This document shows positions 37,930 through 47,447 of a stretch of 64,000 nt of DNA, in pieces. The notes under the pieces were generated by a model, which searched no databases, was not told where the DNA came from, and saw only the letters and a program-made list of their open reading frames with translations. Every line of letters starts with the position of its first letter. Within the stretch, counting starts at the first letter, position 1. This DNA comes from a virus. The stretch lies in the IMG/VR virus record IMGVR_UViG_3300035698_010479, positions 164,459-228,458 of that record. The stretch is one strand, 5' to 3'. The position numbers and the translations under genes are program-made.

Positions 37930-39003
37930 TTATATTTGTGAACGGTCAATGACTCCTAGTCCCAACATACGACTATCAAGGCACGCAAAACCGAGCTCTG
38001 CCCATCCAAAAAATCCTTGTTTTTGAACACGTAGAAGAGTTGGGTCCTCATGTGCTTCGTACTCTTTTCTAACAGGCATAACTAAAGAGTCATTAGAAGT
38101 CATATCGAAACCATAAATCTGAGTCTCACCTAATGTGGTTACTGTACCATCGGCATCAGTAATGTTAGCATTATCCAAAGTATAAGAATTATATTTACCA
38201 GCACCGTCAGCAAGGAATTTGCCATACTGTGAAGTATTACCATTAATATTGTACAATCCAGGAGCACCTAAATGTTGTACTTCATGAAGAGCTACGTTCC
38301 AGATACTTCCCATACCAGCAGCTGTAAATACTTCTCTACGGGTAATAGGATCGATATCAGTATCAGTCCACTCACGAATATCTGCAGCGTCTTCTGGAGA
38401 TACATATAGGTCAGTAAGGGTTCTACCTAAACGTTTGAAGCCAACCAACATTTTATTTACCAATTCTTTAGAAAGATATCCGGCACCAGTAGCAGCGGTA
38501 GGAATCTCATAAATTGGAGCTGGTCTAGCACCTAAAAGACCTTTACCAGAAAAACCGGAAGTAGCAGCTGGTACGATTACTCTCCAACCACATTCTTCCT
38601 CATAATTAGCCAAGTCTTTTGCAACTCTAGCAGCGGTTCTTTGAACAACATCAATACGTGAGTCACGTGCATAGGTAATCTTCCAGTCTGCGGAAGCATT
38701 AATACTGAAAGTAGGTACATAAACCTCTTCACCGATACCCTCGATGAAGTTCTGGGCCTGATAACCTAAACCAGGAAGAACCCATACTGGGATTTCAAAA
38801 TCTTCGGCAACTGGGTATACTGCTTGTGCACCTGGTGCCAATCTTTCAACTGCAAACAACTGACGCATAATGGACTCTAGCTCTACTTTCTGTAAAATAG
38901 GTGTAGTGATAGCAGCTGCGAAAGCCCTATAAGCTGCCATACCTTCTGGAGTCTGAACTTCAGCGGTAGCAGCAAACAATTTTCTCATTTCATTAATATC
39001 CAT
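37930..39003 (-). CDS. Major capsid protein, HK97-type fold
   Basis: A 357-residue protein following portal, protease and scaffold genes. N-terminal helix then LESIMRQLFAVERLAPGA (about residues 43-60), an E-loop-like region (YVPTFSINASADWKITYARD), the spine-helix region (VVQRTAARVAKDLANYEEE, about 119-137), a P-domain turn (DLYVSPEDAADIREW about 198-212) and a C-terminal strand pair (ESHED-like EAHEDPTLLRVQKQGFFGWA). This order fits HK97-type capsid proteins. Good Shine-Dalgarno (AAAAGGAG). Codon content is more GC-rich than in neighbours, as common in highly expressed genes. Confidence 0.88.
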   Translation of the reverse strand: MDINEMRKLFAATAEVQTPEGMAAYRAFAAAITTPILQKVELESIMRQLFAVERLAPGAQAVYPVAEDFEIPVWVLPGLGYQAQNFIEGIGEEVYVPTFSINASADWKITYARDSRIDVVQRTAARVAKDLANYEEECGWRVIVPAATSGFSGKGLLGARPAPIYEIPTAATGAGYLSKELVNKMLVGFKRLGRTLTDLYVSPEDAADIREWTDTDIDPITRREVFTAAGMGSIWNVALHEVQHLGAPGLYNINGNTSQYGKFLADGAGKYNSYTLDNANITDADGTVTTLGETQIYGFDMTSNDSLVMPVRKEYEAHEDPTLLRVQKQGFFGWAELGFACLDSRMLGLGVIDRSQI

Positions 39004-39035
39004 TGTAGCTCCTTTTATTGTATTTATTTATGGAA

Positions 39036-39055
39036 GGGTAGGTATTATCCTACCC
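39036..39055 (-). promoter_or_regulatory. Hairpin between decoration candidate and capsid gene
   Basis: Perfect GGGTAGG / CCTACCC stem with six-base loop, extended by AAGG/CCTT; no T-run follows on the minus strand. It lies 33 bases before the capsid ATG and could be a processing or stabilising element of the capsid mRNA. Confidence 0.6.
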
Positions 39056-39072
39056 CTTAATCCATGTGTTAT

Positions 39073-39699
39073 TTAAACTAATAGTTTCACTCTGAGTGCA
39101 AATTTAGTACCACCACCAAAAGTAGAGGTAGCTTTAGCTGCAGATACACCTTTAACTACTTTAGCAACTACAGTGGTGTTACAACGCTCACCAGAAACAT
39201 CAGTACCATTAGATGCAACTGTAGAGTTAGTAAGTTTACCTTCATCAGCTGCTGGGAACATACTCTGTCCAGGTATAGGTTGGGAACCATCAGCAACACT
39301 AACTACGCCACTTGTGGTTGTACTAACACATGTATAATGGATTGTATCATAAATACCAAGATGGGCTACACCTACAGGTACTGTAGTAGTACCAGTGATT
39401 GCGCCAGTGTTACTATAAGTAGGTTGGGCGATTGCATCACTTGAACCAAGATCACCTGGCATAACAAAACCAACTGGGTGAACTGAATGATAACCAGTTT
39501 TTACTTTTTGCATTAAAAATCCAAAAGGATCGGCAGTAACGCCATGAGCAAATTTCAAAACTTCTGATTCTTCTTTAGTACTGTCCAAATATACAACAGC
39601 ACCGGCATAAGCTATAGCTCCACCAATACCAGCGGTATTGACTGAGCTACCATATAAACAAAACTGATCTTCTACAACAGGGTGTCTAGGAATAAACAT
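39073..39699 (-). CDS. Putative capsid decoration/head protein, 208 aa
   Basis: Gly/Ala/Thr/Val-rich beta-type protein (GIGGAIAYAGAVVYLD; GFVMPGDLGSSDA; GVAHLGIYDTIHYT) lying between scaffold and major capsid genes, the usual slot of a head decoration or stabilisation protein. The turn AYAGAVVYLD followed by a long strand resembles beta-tulip-type decoration domains, but it is a by-eye impression. Strong GGAGG Shine-Dalgarno. Confidence 0.6.
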   Translation of the reverse strand: MFIPRHPVVEDQFCLYGSSVNTAGIGGAIAYAGAVVYLDSTKEESEVLKFAHGVTADPFGFLMQKVKTGYHSVHPVGFVMPGDLGSSDAIAQPTYSNTGAITGTTTVPVGVAHLGIYDTIHYTCVSTTTSGVVSVADGSQPIPGQSMFPAADEGKLTNSTVASNGTDVSGERCNTTVVAKVVKGVSAAKATSTFGGGTKFALRVKLLV

Positions 39700-39716
39700 A
39701 TAATTTTCCTCCTCAA

Positions 39717-40424
39717 TTATTTTTTAGTAATAGATTTAGCAAGTGCATCTCCCAAGTCTCTATACTTCGAAATAAGATCCTGAGAAGGGGTTGTTTCTAA
39801 ATTTAAAGCGGCCTGAACTGATTGGGTAGTATCCACATTTGCTGGTGGTACTACAGTGTCTTCTACAACAACTTCTGCTTCAACTACTGCGGCTTCAACT
39901 ACTGCGGCTTCAACTTTCTTAGCTGCAAGAGACGCAATAACCTGAGCTTTAACAGCAGCCAACTCGTCTTTATAAGCTACGAAATCTTCGTCACTCATGG
40001 TTTTAACTTTATCTCTTTGAATAGAGGCCTGTTCACGAACAACACCCACTTTTTCAAGCTCAGTCATACGAGTATCGGCTAAGAGCTCCATCTTAAGTGT
40101 TGAAAATTCAAGACTAAGCTTTTCTAATTCAGTATCAGATGCATTCTTAGCTTCAGTTGCTACTGATAGGTCATCTTGAAATTTCTGTTCCAAAGCAGCT
40201 TTCTCTTCTTTTAGTGTTAGAATTTGAGCAGATAGGTCTGTTATTACAGTACCCTGGTCTACATTATTCTGATTTGCTTTTGCCAACTCTTCTTGCATTA
40301 CTGTCAATTTATTTGCAGATGCGTGAAGAGCGTCTTCAGTCTTCTTACGTTTAGTATCTTCCTCTTTACTAGCGAAAATAGTTGTAACGACTTTTTCAAT
40401 TTGATCTTTTAACTTATCTTCCAT
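39717..40424 (-). CDS. Capsid scaffolding protein
   Basis: Almost entirely helical and charged: a long coiled coil from about residue 25 to 120 (LHASANKLTVMQEELAKANQ; LEKLSLEFSTLKMELLA), an Ala/Val/Glu repeat (VEAAVVEAAVVEAEVV about 173-188, from a duplicated 15-bp unit), and a Pro/Thr-rich linker before a short basic C-terminal helix ending AKSITKK. Location between prohead protease and capsid genes and the basic C-terminal end are typical of scaffolding proteins that bind the capsid shell. Confidence 0.8.
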   Translation of the reverse strand: MEDKLKDQIEKVVTTIFASKEEDTKRKKTEDALHASANKLTVMQEELAKANQNNVDQGTVITDLSAQILTLKEEKAALEQKFQDDLSVATEAKNASDTELEKLSLEFSTLKMELLADTRMTELEKVGVVREQASIQRDKVKTMSDEDFVAYKDELAAVKAQVIASLAAKKVEAAVVEAAVVEAEVVVEDTVVPPANVDTTQSVQAALNLETTPSQDLISKYRDLGDALAKSITKK

Positions 40425-40508
40425 TATATTCCTCCTAATTAAATTCTAAATAAATTGTTTTATAACTAACCTAAGTTTACATTAATCCTATCCATGTCCA
40501 AACGTGGT

Positions 40509-41594
40509 TTACTTTTTAAGTAAATCGTTTATAGTATCTACTAGTTTGTCTATCTCTTGTTCTTTCTGTAATGCTGAAATTTTACGTTTAGCAACTTCTG
40601 TAATAAATTCGGATGTAAATAATTTAGCTAAACAGCTAGAGTTTGTAAAATCACCAGTTGTTGTACAAGTGGCCTCGAATTTACCACACCAATTACTACT
40701 AATAACATTAGAATCTTGATCTTTGTAAATTGAATCAACTGATTCTTTCTTATAATACACACATATACCAGGAGAATCATCAGCTGCTATAACTAATTCT
40801 AGTTTTGTATCTACATTACTAGAGGTTACATTATTACTTGCTGTTTCTAACGTATCATAATCAAATTTTACAATATCATCATTGACTATATTATCTACAG
40901 CTGCAGTGGCTTCAAATATTACAGATGGTTTATTAGCTGGTTGTTTAACTATACCTACACCGGAAAAACAAATTCCTCTTAGTACTTTTGCTATAGTACC
41001 CTCATCAATAATCTCTCCTGATTTTATCACTTTAGCAGCTTTACCATAAAGAGACTCGTTAGCTACGTCAAATCCCATTAACTGGGCTTCCTCAGCAGTC
41101 ATTAGTGTACTCCCAACAAGTATATCATAAGAAGTATAATAAGCTTCCATAGATACTTTCCACTCACCATCTTTTATCTCTTTAGCCAAAGATGGGAACC
41201 TTGTTTTATAAACTACACTAGCTATTTCAATATGCATATCTTGTGCGTCTAGTTTATCAGAAGTATGTGCGGCTAGCTCAGTACTGTTTAATTTATTACC
41301 TTTTGCGTCAGTGTATTCGCAGGCGTATATATGGCCAATGATCTCATTTTCTTCATGCTCAACATCAACTGCTTTAGCCACTACAGTCTTTCTAGCCTTC
41401 ACTAACTCACTGCTCATAAAATGGGCATTATTTAAGTTAGTACCTGAACTTACAAATCTACTTGTAAAATACATTAAATCTGGTTGACGTTCCTCTACAC
41501 CTGGTAAAGGAATTACAGAAGCTACTTCTTTACGCATAGCTTCTGTCTCTTTTACATAATCTAAGCTAGCTGTCATATAAAATTTATGTTTCAT
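40509..41594 (-). CDS. Prohead maturation protease
   Basis: Lies between portal and scaffold. About residues 70-165 fit a phage prohead serine protease core: VVAKAVDVEHEENEIIGHI with H80 in the usual catalytic position, then IEIASVVYK, then EWKVSMEAYY with S138 as candidate nucleophile, and later FSGVGIVKQPANKPSVI (about 210-226), the strand that closes the fold in this family. The remaining C-terminal ~130 residues end in a coiled helix and may be a scaffold-like extension. It would cut scaffold and capsid N-termini in the prohead. Confidence 0.75.
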   Translation of the reverse strand: MKHKFYMTASLDYVKETEAMRKEVASVIPLPGVEERQPDLMYFTSRFVSSGTNLNNAHFMSSELVKARKTVVAKAVDVEHEENEIIGHIYACEYTDAKGNKLNSTELAAHTSDKLDAQDMHIEIASVVYKTRFPSLAKEIKDGEWKVSMEAYYTSYDILVGSTLMTAEEAQLMGFDVANESLYGKAAKVIKSGEIIDEGTIAKVLRGICFSGVGIVKQPANKPSVIFEATAAVDNIVNDDIVKFDYDTLETASNNVTSSNVDTKLELVIAADDSPGICVYYKKESVDSIYKDQDSNVISSNWCGKFEATCTTTGDFTNSSCLAKLFTSEFITEVAKRKISALQKEQEIDKLVDTINDLLKK

Positions 41595-41609
41595 AGTAAT
41601 TTCCTTATA

Positions 41610-43397
41610 TTATAATTTATCTTTTATATTAATAAGTTCTTGTATAAGCAAACCTACATCATCTTTAGACATGCTAGCTACTACACTATGTAAAGAATTA
41701 GGTGCTATAACCTCCTCATTAGCCTTTATTTTACTTGGGTCTGTTTCCGGTGTTTTTGTATTGGTGGTACCAGTAGGACGTCCTTTAGAAGGTGTACCAG
41801 TTGCGGAGTTTTGAACCTCTTGTAATGGTGCAGCTTGTTGAAATGGACTTCCTATTAAACCGAAGACACCTTTTTCTACTAAAGATAGCTCTTGTTCCAT
41901 ATTACCTAATTCATTAGTGTAGTCAAAACCCAAAGTCTCTAAAGCAGTTCTGTAAGATATCATACGTCTATCTACCATAGAAGCAATAACGTTTTTGTAT
42001 AGGATGTCATTTCTAAGTATATTTTCATCCCACCTAACTCTAGGGAACCTATCAAAACCCATAGCTTCAGCTATTTGTCTATACTCGTTATATATCCATC
42101 TAGTTACTTGTTTTCTAGCATAATCTATATCTTCTTTTACAGCACCTATAGCCCACTCTGATCCAGAAGTTACATTAGTGGCATCCAGTAAAGCTCTGGT
42201 AAATGATAAACCACCTGTGATATCTTCATTAACCTGCTCATACTTACCTTGACCTAAAATGGATTCTATTTCAGGACTTATTATTTTTTCTATTTTTAAT
42301 GTATGGTTCCATACAACATCAAAACTTTTACTAGGTGTATCAAACAGCTTAGCTACTGCCTCTAACTCTTCTTGTGATACCACCGGGAATTCATCATTAC
42401 CTATTGTAATTTTAAGGATATAGTTAGATATACCATCTAAAGTACTTAAATCAGCATTACGTAATGCTTTTTTATATTCTATACTTTCAAATACACGTGC
42501 TGTTCTAGGTCTAGCGTATCTTTCATAAGGTTGCTTTTTATATGTGATATTACCAACAAGTCTTGAGTCTAATAGATAATCACCACTACCAGATGCTGCT
42601 TTTTTAAGTTCCGTAGGTAATGACTTTATAAGTAGTTTTTCTTCATCTGTTAGTTCGGATGAATTTTTCTTCAACAAGTCCCCTAATTCTTTAGGTGGTG
42701 TAAGAGACACTGATACATTGTTGAACAATAGGTTACCTGTTATATTAACAAGGGTGGGATTCAGTACCGTATAACCTACTGGAAGGTGTCCTTTAGACCA
42801 AATTTTCTTTTTAGCTCCTGTGGCTAATTGACCTGTAGACTTTGTAGGAGTGGCTTTCTTTTTACCAACGGGTTGTATTGTGGAAATTCTAGGCTCATAG
42901 TTGGCTATATATTTATAAGTAGTTACATGAGAAGTTTTAAATAATTCTAAAAATATCCAATCAATTACTTCTTCGAAATTAACATCAAAGACCCAGGTAT
43001 CAAAAAAATTCTTAATATCAGGATCGTCTATATCATTTTCAAAACCTTTACAAGCTAGTGAGGAAAGTATATTAATAACTGAACCTACAATTGGTTCAGT
43101 GTAGTAATATCTCATTACCTTTTCATATAATATTTTTGGATCTTCATCATATACATCTTTACTCATACCAATGTCCAAATAGGACCTAGATAATGAATCT
43201 CTTGTAAGAGTAGAAGCGTGTTCTTTGTATGTGTGTGGTATTAACGGATTGTCAAGGAAAGCTAGAGCCTTTTTGGTTGGCTCAACAAGGAACGTAGTGG
43301 TTCCTGTGGATTCATTAACTGAAACCGACTTGATGCCTACATCTGGATAGCGTTCTTTTAATTCCGCAGTTATTTTATCTGAAACATTCGTATCCAT
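41610..43397 (-). CDS. Portal protein
   Basis: A 595-residue protein right after the large terminase. It shows the features of a portal: an N-terminal wing region (VMRYYYTEPIVGSVINILSS about residues 90-109), a basic loop, a stem helix region (WAIGAVKEDIDYARKQVTRW about 409-428) followed by MGFDRFPRVRWDENILRNDI (about 442-461), the typical crown entry with a RWDE-type motif, and a low-complexity Pro/Thr/Lys C-terminus. It forms the dodecameric DNA channel at the capsid vertex. Confidence 0.85.
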   Translation of the reverse strand: MDTNVSDKITAELKERYPDVGIKSVSVNESTGTTTFLVEPTKKALAFLDNPLIPHTYKEHASTLTRDSLSRSYLDIGMSKDVYDEDPKILYEKVMRYYYTEPIVGSVINILSSLACKGFENDIDDPDIKNFFDTWVFDVNFEEVIDWIFLELFKTSHVTTYKYIANYEPRISTIQPVGKKKATPTKSTGQLATGAKKKIWSKGHLPVGYTVLNPTLVNITGNLLFNNVSVSLTPPKELGDLLKKNSSELTDEEKLLIKSLPTELKKAASGSGDYLLDSRLVGNITYKKQPYERYARPRTARVFESIEYKKALRNADLSTLDGISNYILKITIGNDEFPVVSQEELEAVAKLFDTPSKSFDVVWNHTLKIEKIISPEIESILGQGKYEQVNEDITGGLSFTRALLDATNVTSGSEWAIGAVKEDIDYARKQVTRWIYNEYRQIAEAMGFDRFPRVRWDENILRNDILYKNVIASMVDRRMISYRTALETLGFDYTNELGNMEQELSLVEKGVFGLIGSPFQQAAPLQEVQNSATGTPSKGRPTGTTNTKTPETDPSKIKANEEVIAPNSLHSVVASMSKDDVGLLIQELINIKDKL

Positions 43398-43463
43398 AAT
43401 TTTCCCAATAAGTGTAATTAAATTTTATTATAAAAATAAATATGTAGTAGTCTAAATATACTA

Positions 43464-43471
43464 GTTAGTTT
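43464..43471 (-). promoter_or_regulatory. AAACTAAC motif overlapping the terminase stop codon
   Basis: Minus strand AATAAACTAAC-TAGTATATTTAG; the TAA of the terminase gene is inside the motif. It lies 67 bases upstream of the portal ATG and could provide a separate portal/capsid promoter. Confidence 0.45.
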
Positions 43472-46400
43472 ATTTCTTCCTAGTTAAAACAGCCATAGAT
43501 AAACTAGATGAAACACTATTTATACCTGTAGCAGCTGACCAATTAGAAGTGTTTCTGTTTCTAACTAATCCACCACTACTATGCATCGAGGTTTTTGATG
43601 TTTCGTCTACTATTTCATGGTCTAATGCTTTTACACCGTAACTTGCTAGTATTAAAGCAGAGTATATATCTTTGTTTTGTCCCTTCTTAGGTGTATCAAA
43701 GTGAAGAGATCCACCAGATGTTTGTGTTACAACTATGTTTAAACACTGTTTCTTTAACTCGTTTATTAAATCATACTCGTCTAGTATTAAGTCAGATACT
43801 ATATCTACTGGTACTATTGGAAATTGTAAATGACCATCTTCAAATAAAGATAGTGCTGCAAAGTTAGCGTCAGCTATCCAAGATGTACTAAATGTAATTA
43901 ACTCAAGAATTCTATTACCCTTTAAAGTTAGCGTGTCTTTATCATTTCTATTTAGTATTGGCTCAGCACCATTATAACCCTCTGCTAGTAAGTCTGCAAC
44001 GGATTTACCACCGCCTCCTCTATCCATAAATATACGTAATACATTATAACTACTACAAAGCTCTTGCAGAGACATAGTTATGTCTTGTGTTGTTCTGCCG
44101 TCTAAAGCTAGTACTCTCACTATCTTATTTGGTTTACCTAATTTAATTATTACCACACCACATTTTGCTTTACCACCCTGATTAGGATCTATACCTATTA
44201 TATAAGAAGAGCCTTTATCACCACTTAACTCAATAACATAATCCATTGTAGAGCATTTTTCTAGTATTGATGCTTTAAAGAATCCTTCAGAATCAGATAC
44301 CATGGCCCCTAAATATTCCATAGCAAATTCATGACTAGACATAACCCTTTCAGCGTTCTCGATATTTTTAGGGTCTAAGAAGCCGTCCGGTAGTGCTGTA
44401 TATGGTATTTGAAAAACAGCATGATCTTTAGAACCTTCCTCAATCTGATTCCAATACTCACGCATACGTTTGTACATATGATTAAACTTATAGTAACCAG
44501 AGGAAGTACCAATCATCTTGTTGATGGAGTCTTCTTCAAAATCATCTTCAAAAGCTAACCCTGCCTCTATTAAAGCAGTTCTTCTTTCTAACTCCCTGAC
44601 CTTTTTCATTGGATCTAGTTTAGTGATACTCATAGGAGCTAAAACTGTTTCAATTATCTTAGATGGTACTTGTGCAAACTCATCTACTATAACACAGTAA
44701 AAACGTGAACCACGAATCTTTCCACCATCAGCACCTAGAGGAAGAGCCTCTATAAAAGCACCATTATGGCCATTCACTGCTCTAAACTTTAAGTAGCACG
44801 TGTCCGAGCCTCTAATTGGCCGTTTCTCTGTAGCGGCCTTAAGTATAGGTGCACTGGTATAAAGTTTTTCTATCTCAGCAAATATCATTTTTGATTGCCT
44901 AAATGACGGGCCAATTAGACCCACACGATATCCTGGGTATAATAAGGCTAGTAGAGCAGATAATGTACCTGATAAGAATGTATTATGATTAATAAAACCA
45001 TTTGTCATATAATTAGGCTCAACTTCTGATTCCATATCCATCTCAAAGTCATAACAGTCACCTTTCCAATCTTCTATAGATACAACCGTGTCAAAGTAGT
45101 AATTATATCTTAGTATCTCTTTTAAATTGGTGATAAAATGTGATACCTGTTCTAAACTAAATCCCTTATCTTCTATGCTTGTACATTGCTCTAAAAATTC
45201 ATGCAGTTTAACATAAGTTAATTCTTTTTTATTATTAGTTTCTATATTAAAAGATGGCTTTTTAGATGTTCTGTAAGTAGTTTGATAATAAGTAGTTATA
45301 GCTTTACATACATGTAGTACATAAGGTACTGTATCTTTATTAGGATTTAATACCTTACTTGAAAAATAATTATTTAATATAGTTTGTTTTCTTTTTAATC
45401 TAAAACCTATAAGTTCTTTGAACTTATAGGCATCTTCAGAAAACATGTCTAATAAATAGGCTTTACCAAAATCTGACTTAGTCTTTTTCTCTCTAAGTCT
45501 AGCTATGATACCTAAGTTGAGTAGCATCATTTGAATCTCTTCCAACAATTGTCTAGACACAGAACAACAAGATACACCACCGTTGGTATTATGCACTGTA
45601 CCATCTGTGTCAAAATAACCTTGAAGGAAAGCAATTTGTGACTCTCTTTTAGAAGTACGTATAGAATATGGTACAGTTTTATCATATGCTAAAGTTATAG
45701 GTACTTTATATGTGTTTATAAACTTATTTATACCTTTAGCATAAAATATTACGTCGCATGTACATGACCCAGACTTGTAAGTTATATTATAATTAATATT
45801 ATTAAGTGTGCAAAAAGCAGCAGTAAAAGAAATTAAGTCTTCATCCTCGGAAGTTATAAAGGCACCTGAAATTTTTTTTCCAATATAACCATCCCCTATT
45901 AGTAAACCCAGTAAATACGCGTCATCTATAGGTACTTTATTAACACCAAAAACTTTTTGTCCTCTTTGAATACAGACTTTATCACCAACACTAAATTCGG
46001 CTAGTGTTTTATAAACAAAGTTACCTTCATAATCAATTGTAAGTAAAGGGTGATGATCGCTCCCTCTTTTAATAATACCGTTCTGTGTAATTAACTTCTT
46101 ACCTTGTATACCTTTTTCTAAACATAGTTTTTTAGTATTTCTAAAACCTTCTGATGTAAACATTTTGGTATTATAGTCAATAACTTCATCCTCCCCATCA
46201 GATAAGTATTCTGGTATCTCTGGGAGTACCTCATTTAGATATACAATACCTTTATTAAAATATGTAGTAATTTCACGTAAATATACCGATTTTCCAAAAC
46301 CCCTTGTAGCCACAGAAAGTGTATAAGGTTTGAACCACATAGCTTCAAATACTATACGTTGTACAGGAGCTAGGTCTACTCCTAAAAGTTCATAGGCAGC

Positions 46401-46484
46401 TATACAGGGGTTATTTCTATAAAACTCTATTAGGTCTGGACCTTGTTGTAATACAATATCCATATTTTTGGTTAGCTTAGACAT
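43470..46484 (-). CDS. terL: Large terminase subunit interrupted by an intein (1004-aa precursor)
   Basis: ATPase-nuclease motor that packages DNA through the portal. Extein residues 1-65 end in the P-loop half SVATRGFGK; after the 436-residue intein the second half TFLSGTLSALLALLYPGYR begins at T502, so splicing rebuilds RGFGKT. Walker B VIVDEFAQ has D601-E602. The RNase H-like nuclease begins YIIGIDPNQGG (D766), with IFMDRGGGGKS and a late NKDIYSALI acidic motif. The spliced protein has 568 residues, normal for the family. Without splicing the ATP site would be destroyed. The start overlaps the stop of the small terminase candidate. Confidence 0.93.
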   Translation of the reverse strand: MSKLTKNMDIVLQQGPDLIEFYRNNPCIAAYELLGVDLAPVQRIVFEAMWFKPYTLSVATRGFGKSVYLREITTYFNKGIVYLNEVLPEIPEYLSDGEDEVIDYNTKMFTSEGFRNTKKLCLEKGIQGKKLITQNGIIKRGSDHHPLLTIDYEGNFVYKTLAEFSVGDKVCIQRGQKVFGVNKVPIDDAYLLGLLIGDGYIGKKISGAFITSEDEDLISFTAAFCTLNNINYNITYKSGSCTCDVIFYAKGINKFINTYKVPITLAYDKTVPYSIRTSKRESQIAFLQGYFDTDGTVHNTNGGVSCCSVSRQLLEEIQMMLLNLGIIARLREKKTKSDFGKAYLLDMFSEDAYKFKELIGFRLKRKQTILNNYFSSKVLNPNKDTVPYVLHVCKAITTYYQTTYRTSKKPSFNIETNNKKELTYVKLHEFLEQCTSIEDKGFSLEQVSHFITNLKEILRYNYYFDTVVSIEDWKGDCYDFEMDMESEVEPNYMTNGFINHNTFLSGTLSALLALLYPGYRVGLIGPSFRQSKMIFAEIEKLYTSAPILKAATEKRPIRGSDTCYLKFRAVNGHNGAFIEALPLGADGGKIRGSRFYCVIVDEFAQVPSKIIETVLAPMSITKLDPMKKVRELERRTALIEAGLAFEDDFEEDSINKMIGTSSGYYKFNHMYKRMREYWNQIEEGSKDHAVFQIPYTALPDGFLDPKNIENAERVMSSHEFAMEYLGAMVSDSEGFFKASILEKCSTMDYVIELSGDKGSSYIIGIDPNQGGKAKCGVVIIKLGKPNKIVRVLALDGRTTQDITMSLQELCSSYNVLRIFMDRGGGGKSVADLLAEGYNGAEPILNRNDKDTLTLKGNRILELITFSTSWIADANFAALSLFEDGHLQFPIVPVDIVSDLILDEYDLINELKKQCLNIVVTQTSGGSLHFDTPKKGQNKDIYSALILASYGVKALDHEIVDETSKTSMHSSGGLVRNRNTSNWSAATGINSVSSSLSMAVLTRKK
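44982..46289 (-). mobile_element. LAGLIDADG intein in the terminase P-loop
   Basis: Residues 66-501 of the terminase frame. Seen: Ser as first intein residue, TTYFNKGIVYLNEV as block A remainder, GSDHHPLLTIDYEGNF and FSVGDKVCI as block B, two LAGLIDADG motifs LLGLLIGDGYIG and FLQGYFDTDGTVH, block F WKGDCYDFEMD and block G FINHN followed by Thr as the first downstream extein residue. Homing endonuclease acids (D of IGDG and DTDG) are present, so it is probably active for homing. Insertion between Lys and Thr of the P-loop is a well-known favoured intein site. Confidence 0.92.
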
Positions 46485-46981
46485 TAATCTACGTCATCCT
46501 TACATGTATTTTCTTCAAGTAGTTTATTTATAGGTTCCTGCTCTTCCCTCATTTTTACAGCCTTGGCTTCCAATTTTAATTTTTTAATATTGTCAAATCC
46601 AACAGCTAGGTCTATAATAGAGAAACCTTTAAACTCATTAACATCTACCCTATCCTTACGTCTTGAGGCTAAGTTATCTTTGATTTTATCACTTTGTTTT
46701 CTTAATTTTTCCATTGAACTAGAATAGTTTAAATGGTCAGCTGCGGAACCCTTACTTGATTTTAACAATCTAACTTCTATAACTTTATTAGTAGCTAGTG
46801 TAAGTATGTCGTCAATATCACTTGAAGTAAGGTCATCTTCATCAAAGTCCTTAAGGTATATATCTATAAGACCATTATAGATAGGGAGTTCATCTTCTTC
46901 AAACATGTCATTTACTGGCATAATTTGAGTAAGCAACTCCCTAGCCTTAGGTGGATTTTTAGGTCTACCTACTTTCGCCAT
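46484..46981 (-). CDS. Probable small terminase subunit
   Basis: Directly upstream of the large terminase with overlapping stop and start. N-terminus MAKVGRPKNPPKAR is an AT-hook-like start often seen in small terminases. The rest is helical with an acidic segment (DFDEDDLTSSDIDDILTLA) and a long coiled region (SSMEKLRKQSDKIKDNLASR). It would recognise packaging DNA and stimulate the motor. The assignment relies on position, size (165 residues) and helical build. Confidence 0.65.
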   Translation of the reverse strand: MAKVGRPKNPPKARELLTQIMPVNDMFEEDELPIYNGLIDIYLKDFDEDDLTSSDIDDILTLATNKVIEVRLLKSSKGSAADHLNYSSSMEKLRKQSDKIKDNLASRRKDRVDVNEFKGFSIIDLAVGFDNIKKLKLEAKAVKMREEQEPINKLLEENTCKDDVD

Positions 46982-46982
46982 A

Positions 46983-47447
46983 TTATAATTTTACCCCCAA
47001 TGCGTGACATACTGTATCAAAGTCTAAATCAATATCATCACACTGTTGTCTAAGTTCACATATATCCTCAGGGCTATTAAGAATTTGGCCCATATGTGGG
47101 TTGTCTTCTACACTGATATTATATTCTATTGATATTTCTCTGTAACGTTTAGAATTAAGAGATCTTTCGGTACAAATATTTGTTGTAGCATCGTAATCAG
47201 TTTTAATTTTATTAAACCAATTTCTAACTTCAACTGAATTTTTTATTTCTTGTTTGTACTGTAGATATAGCTCATCAGATAGAGGGTACATATTTCTGAA
47301 ATATTGCATTAGTGTTTTTGATATTTTTTCTTTTGTGGATTCTGAGTGATGTTGACCCTTTTTAGAATCACTAATTGCCTGTTTACTCACATCACTTAAT
47401 CTAAAACCTAGTGGCCTGCCTCTACCTCTTGTTGGTTCACTCTCCAT
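46983..47447 (-). CDS. NUMOD3/AT-hook DNA-binding protein
   Basis: The start is ATG at 47447, preceded by GGAGG with eight-base spacing. The N-terminus has an AT-hook (RGRGRPLGF) followed by a NUMOD3-like repeat, LSDVSKQAISDSKKGQHHSE then STKEKISKTL, the DNA-binding module of HNH and GIY-YIG homing endonucleases. No nuclease motif follows: the C-terminal part is helical (ELYLQYKQEIKNSVEVRNWF) and acidic. It may be a domesticated remnant of a homing endonuclease now serving in DNA packaging or regulation next to the terminase genes. Confidence 0.65.
   Translation of the reverse strand: MESEPTRGRGRPLGFRLSDVSKQAISDSKKGQHHSESTKEKISKTLMQYFRNMYPLSDELYLQYKQEIKNSVEVRNWFNKIKTDYDATTNICTERSLNSKRYREISIEYNISVEDNPHMGQILNSPEDICELRQQCDDIDLDFDTVCHALGVKL

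Noticed and set aside
44982-46289. Group I intron with a homing endonuclease in the terminase gene
   Set aside because: The reading frame is continuous through the insert and has intein splicing blocks at both ends, so it is an intein.
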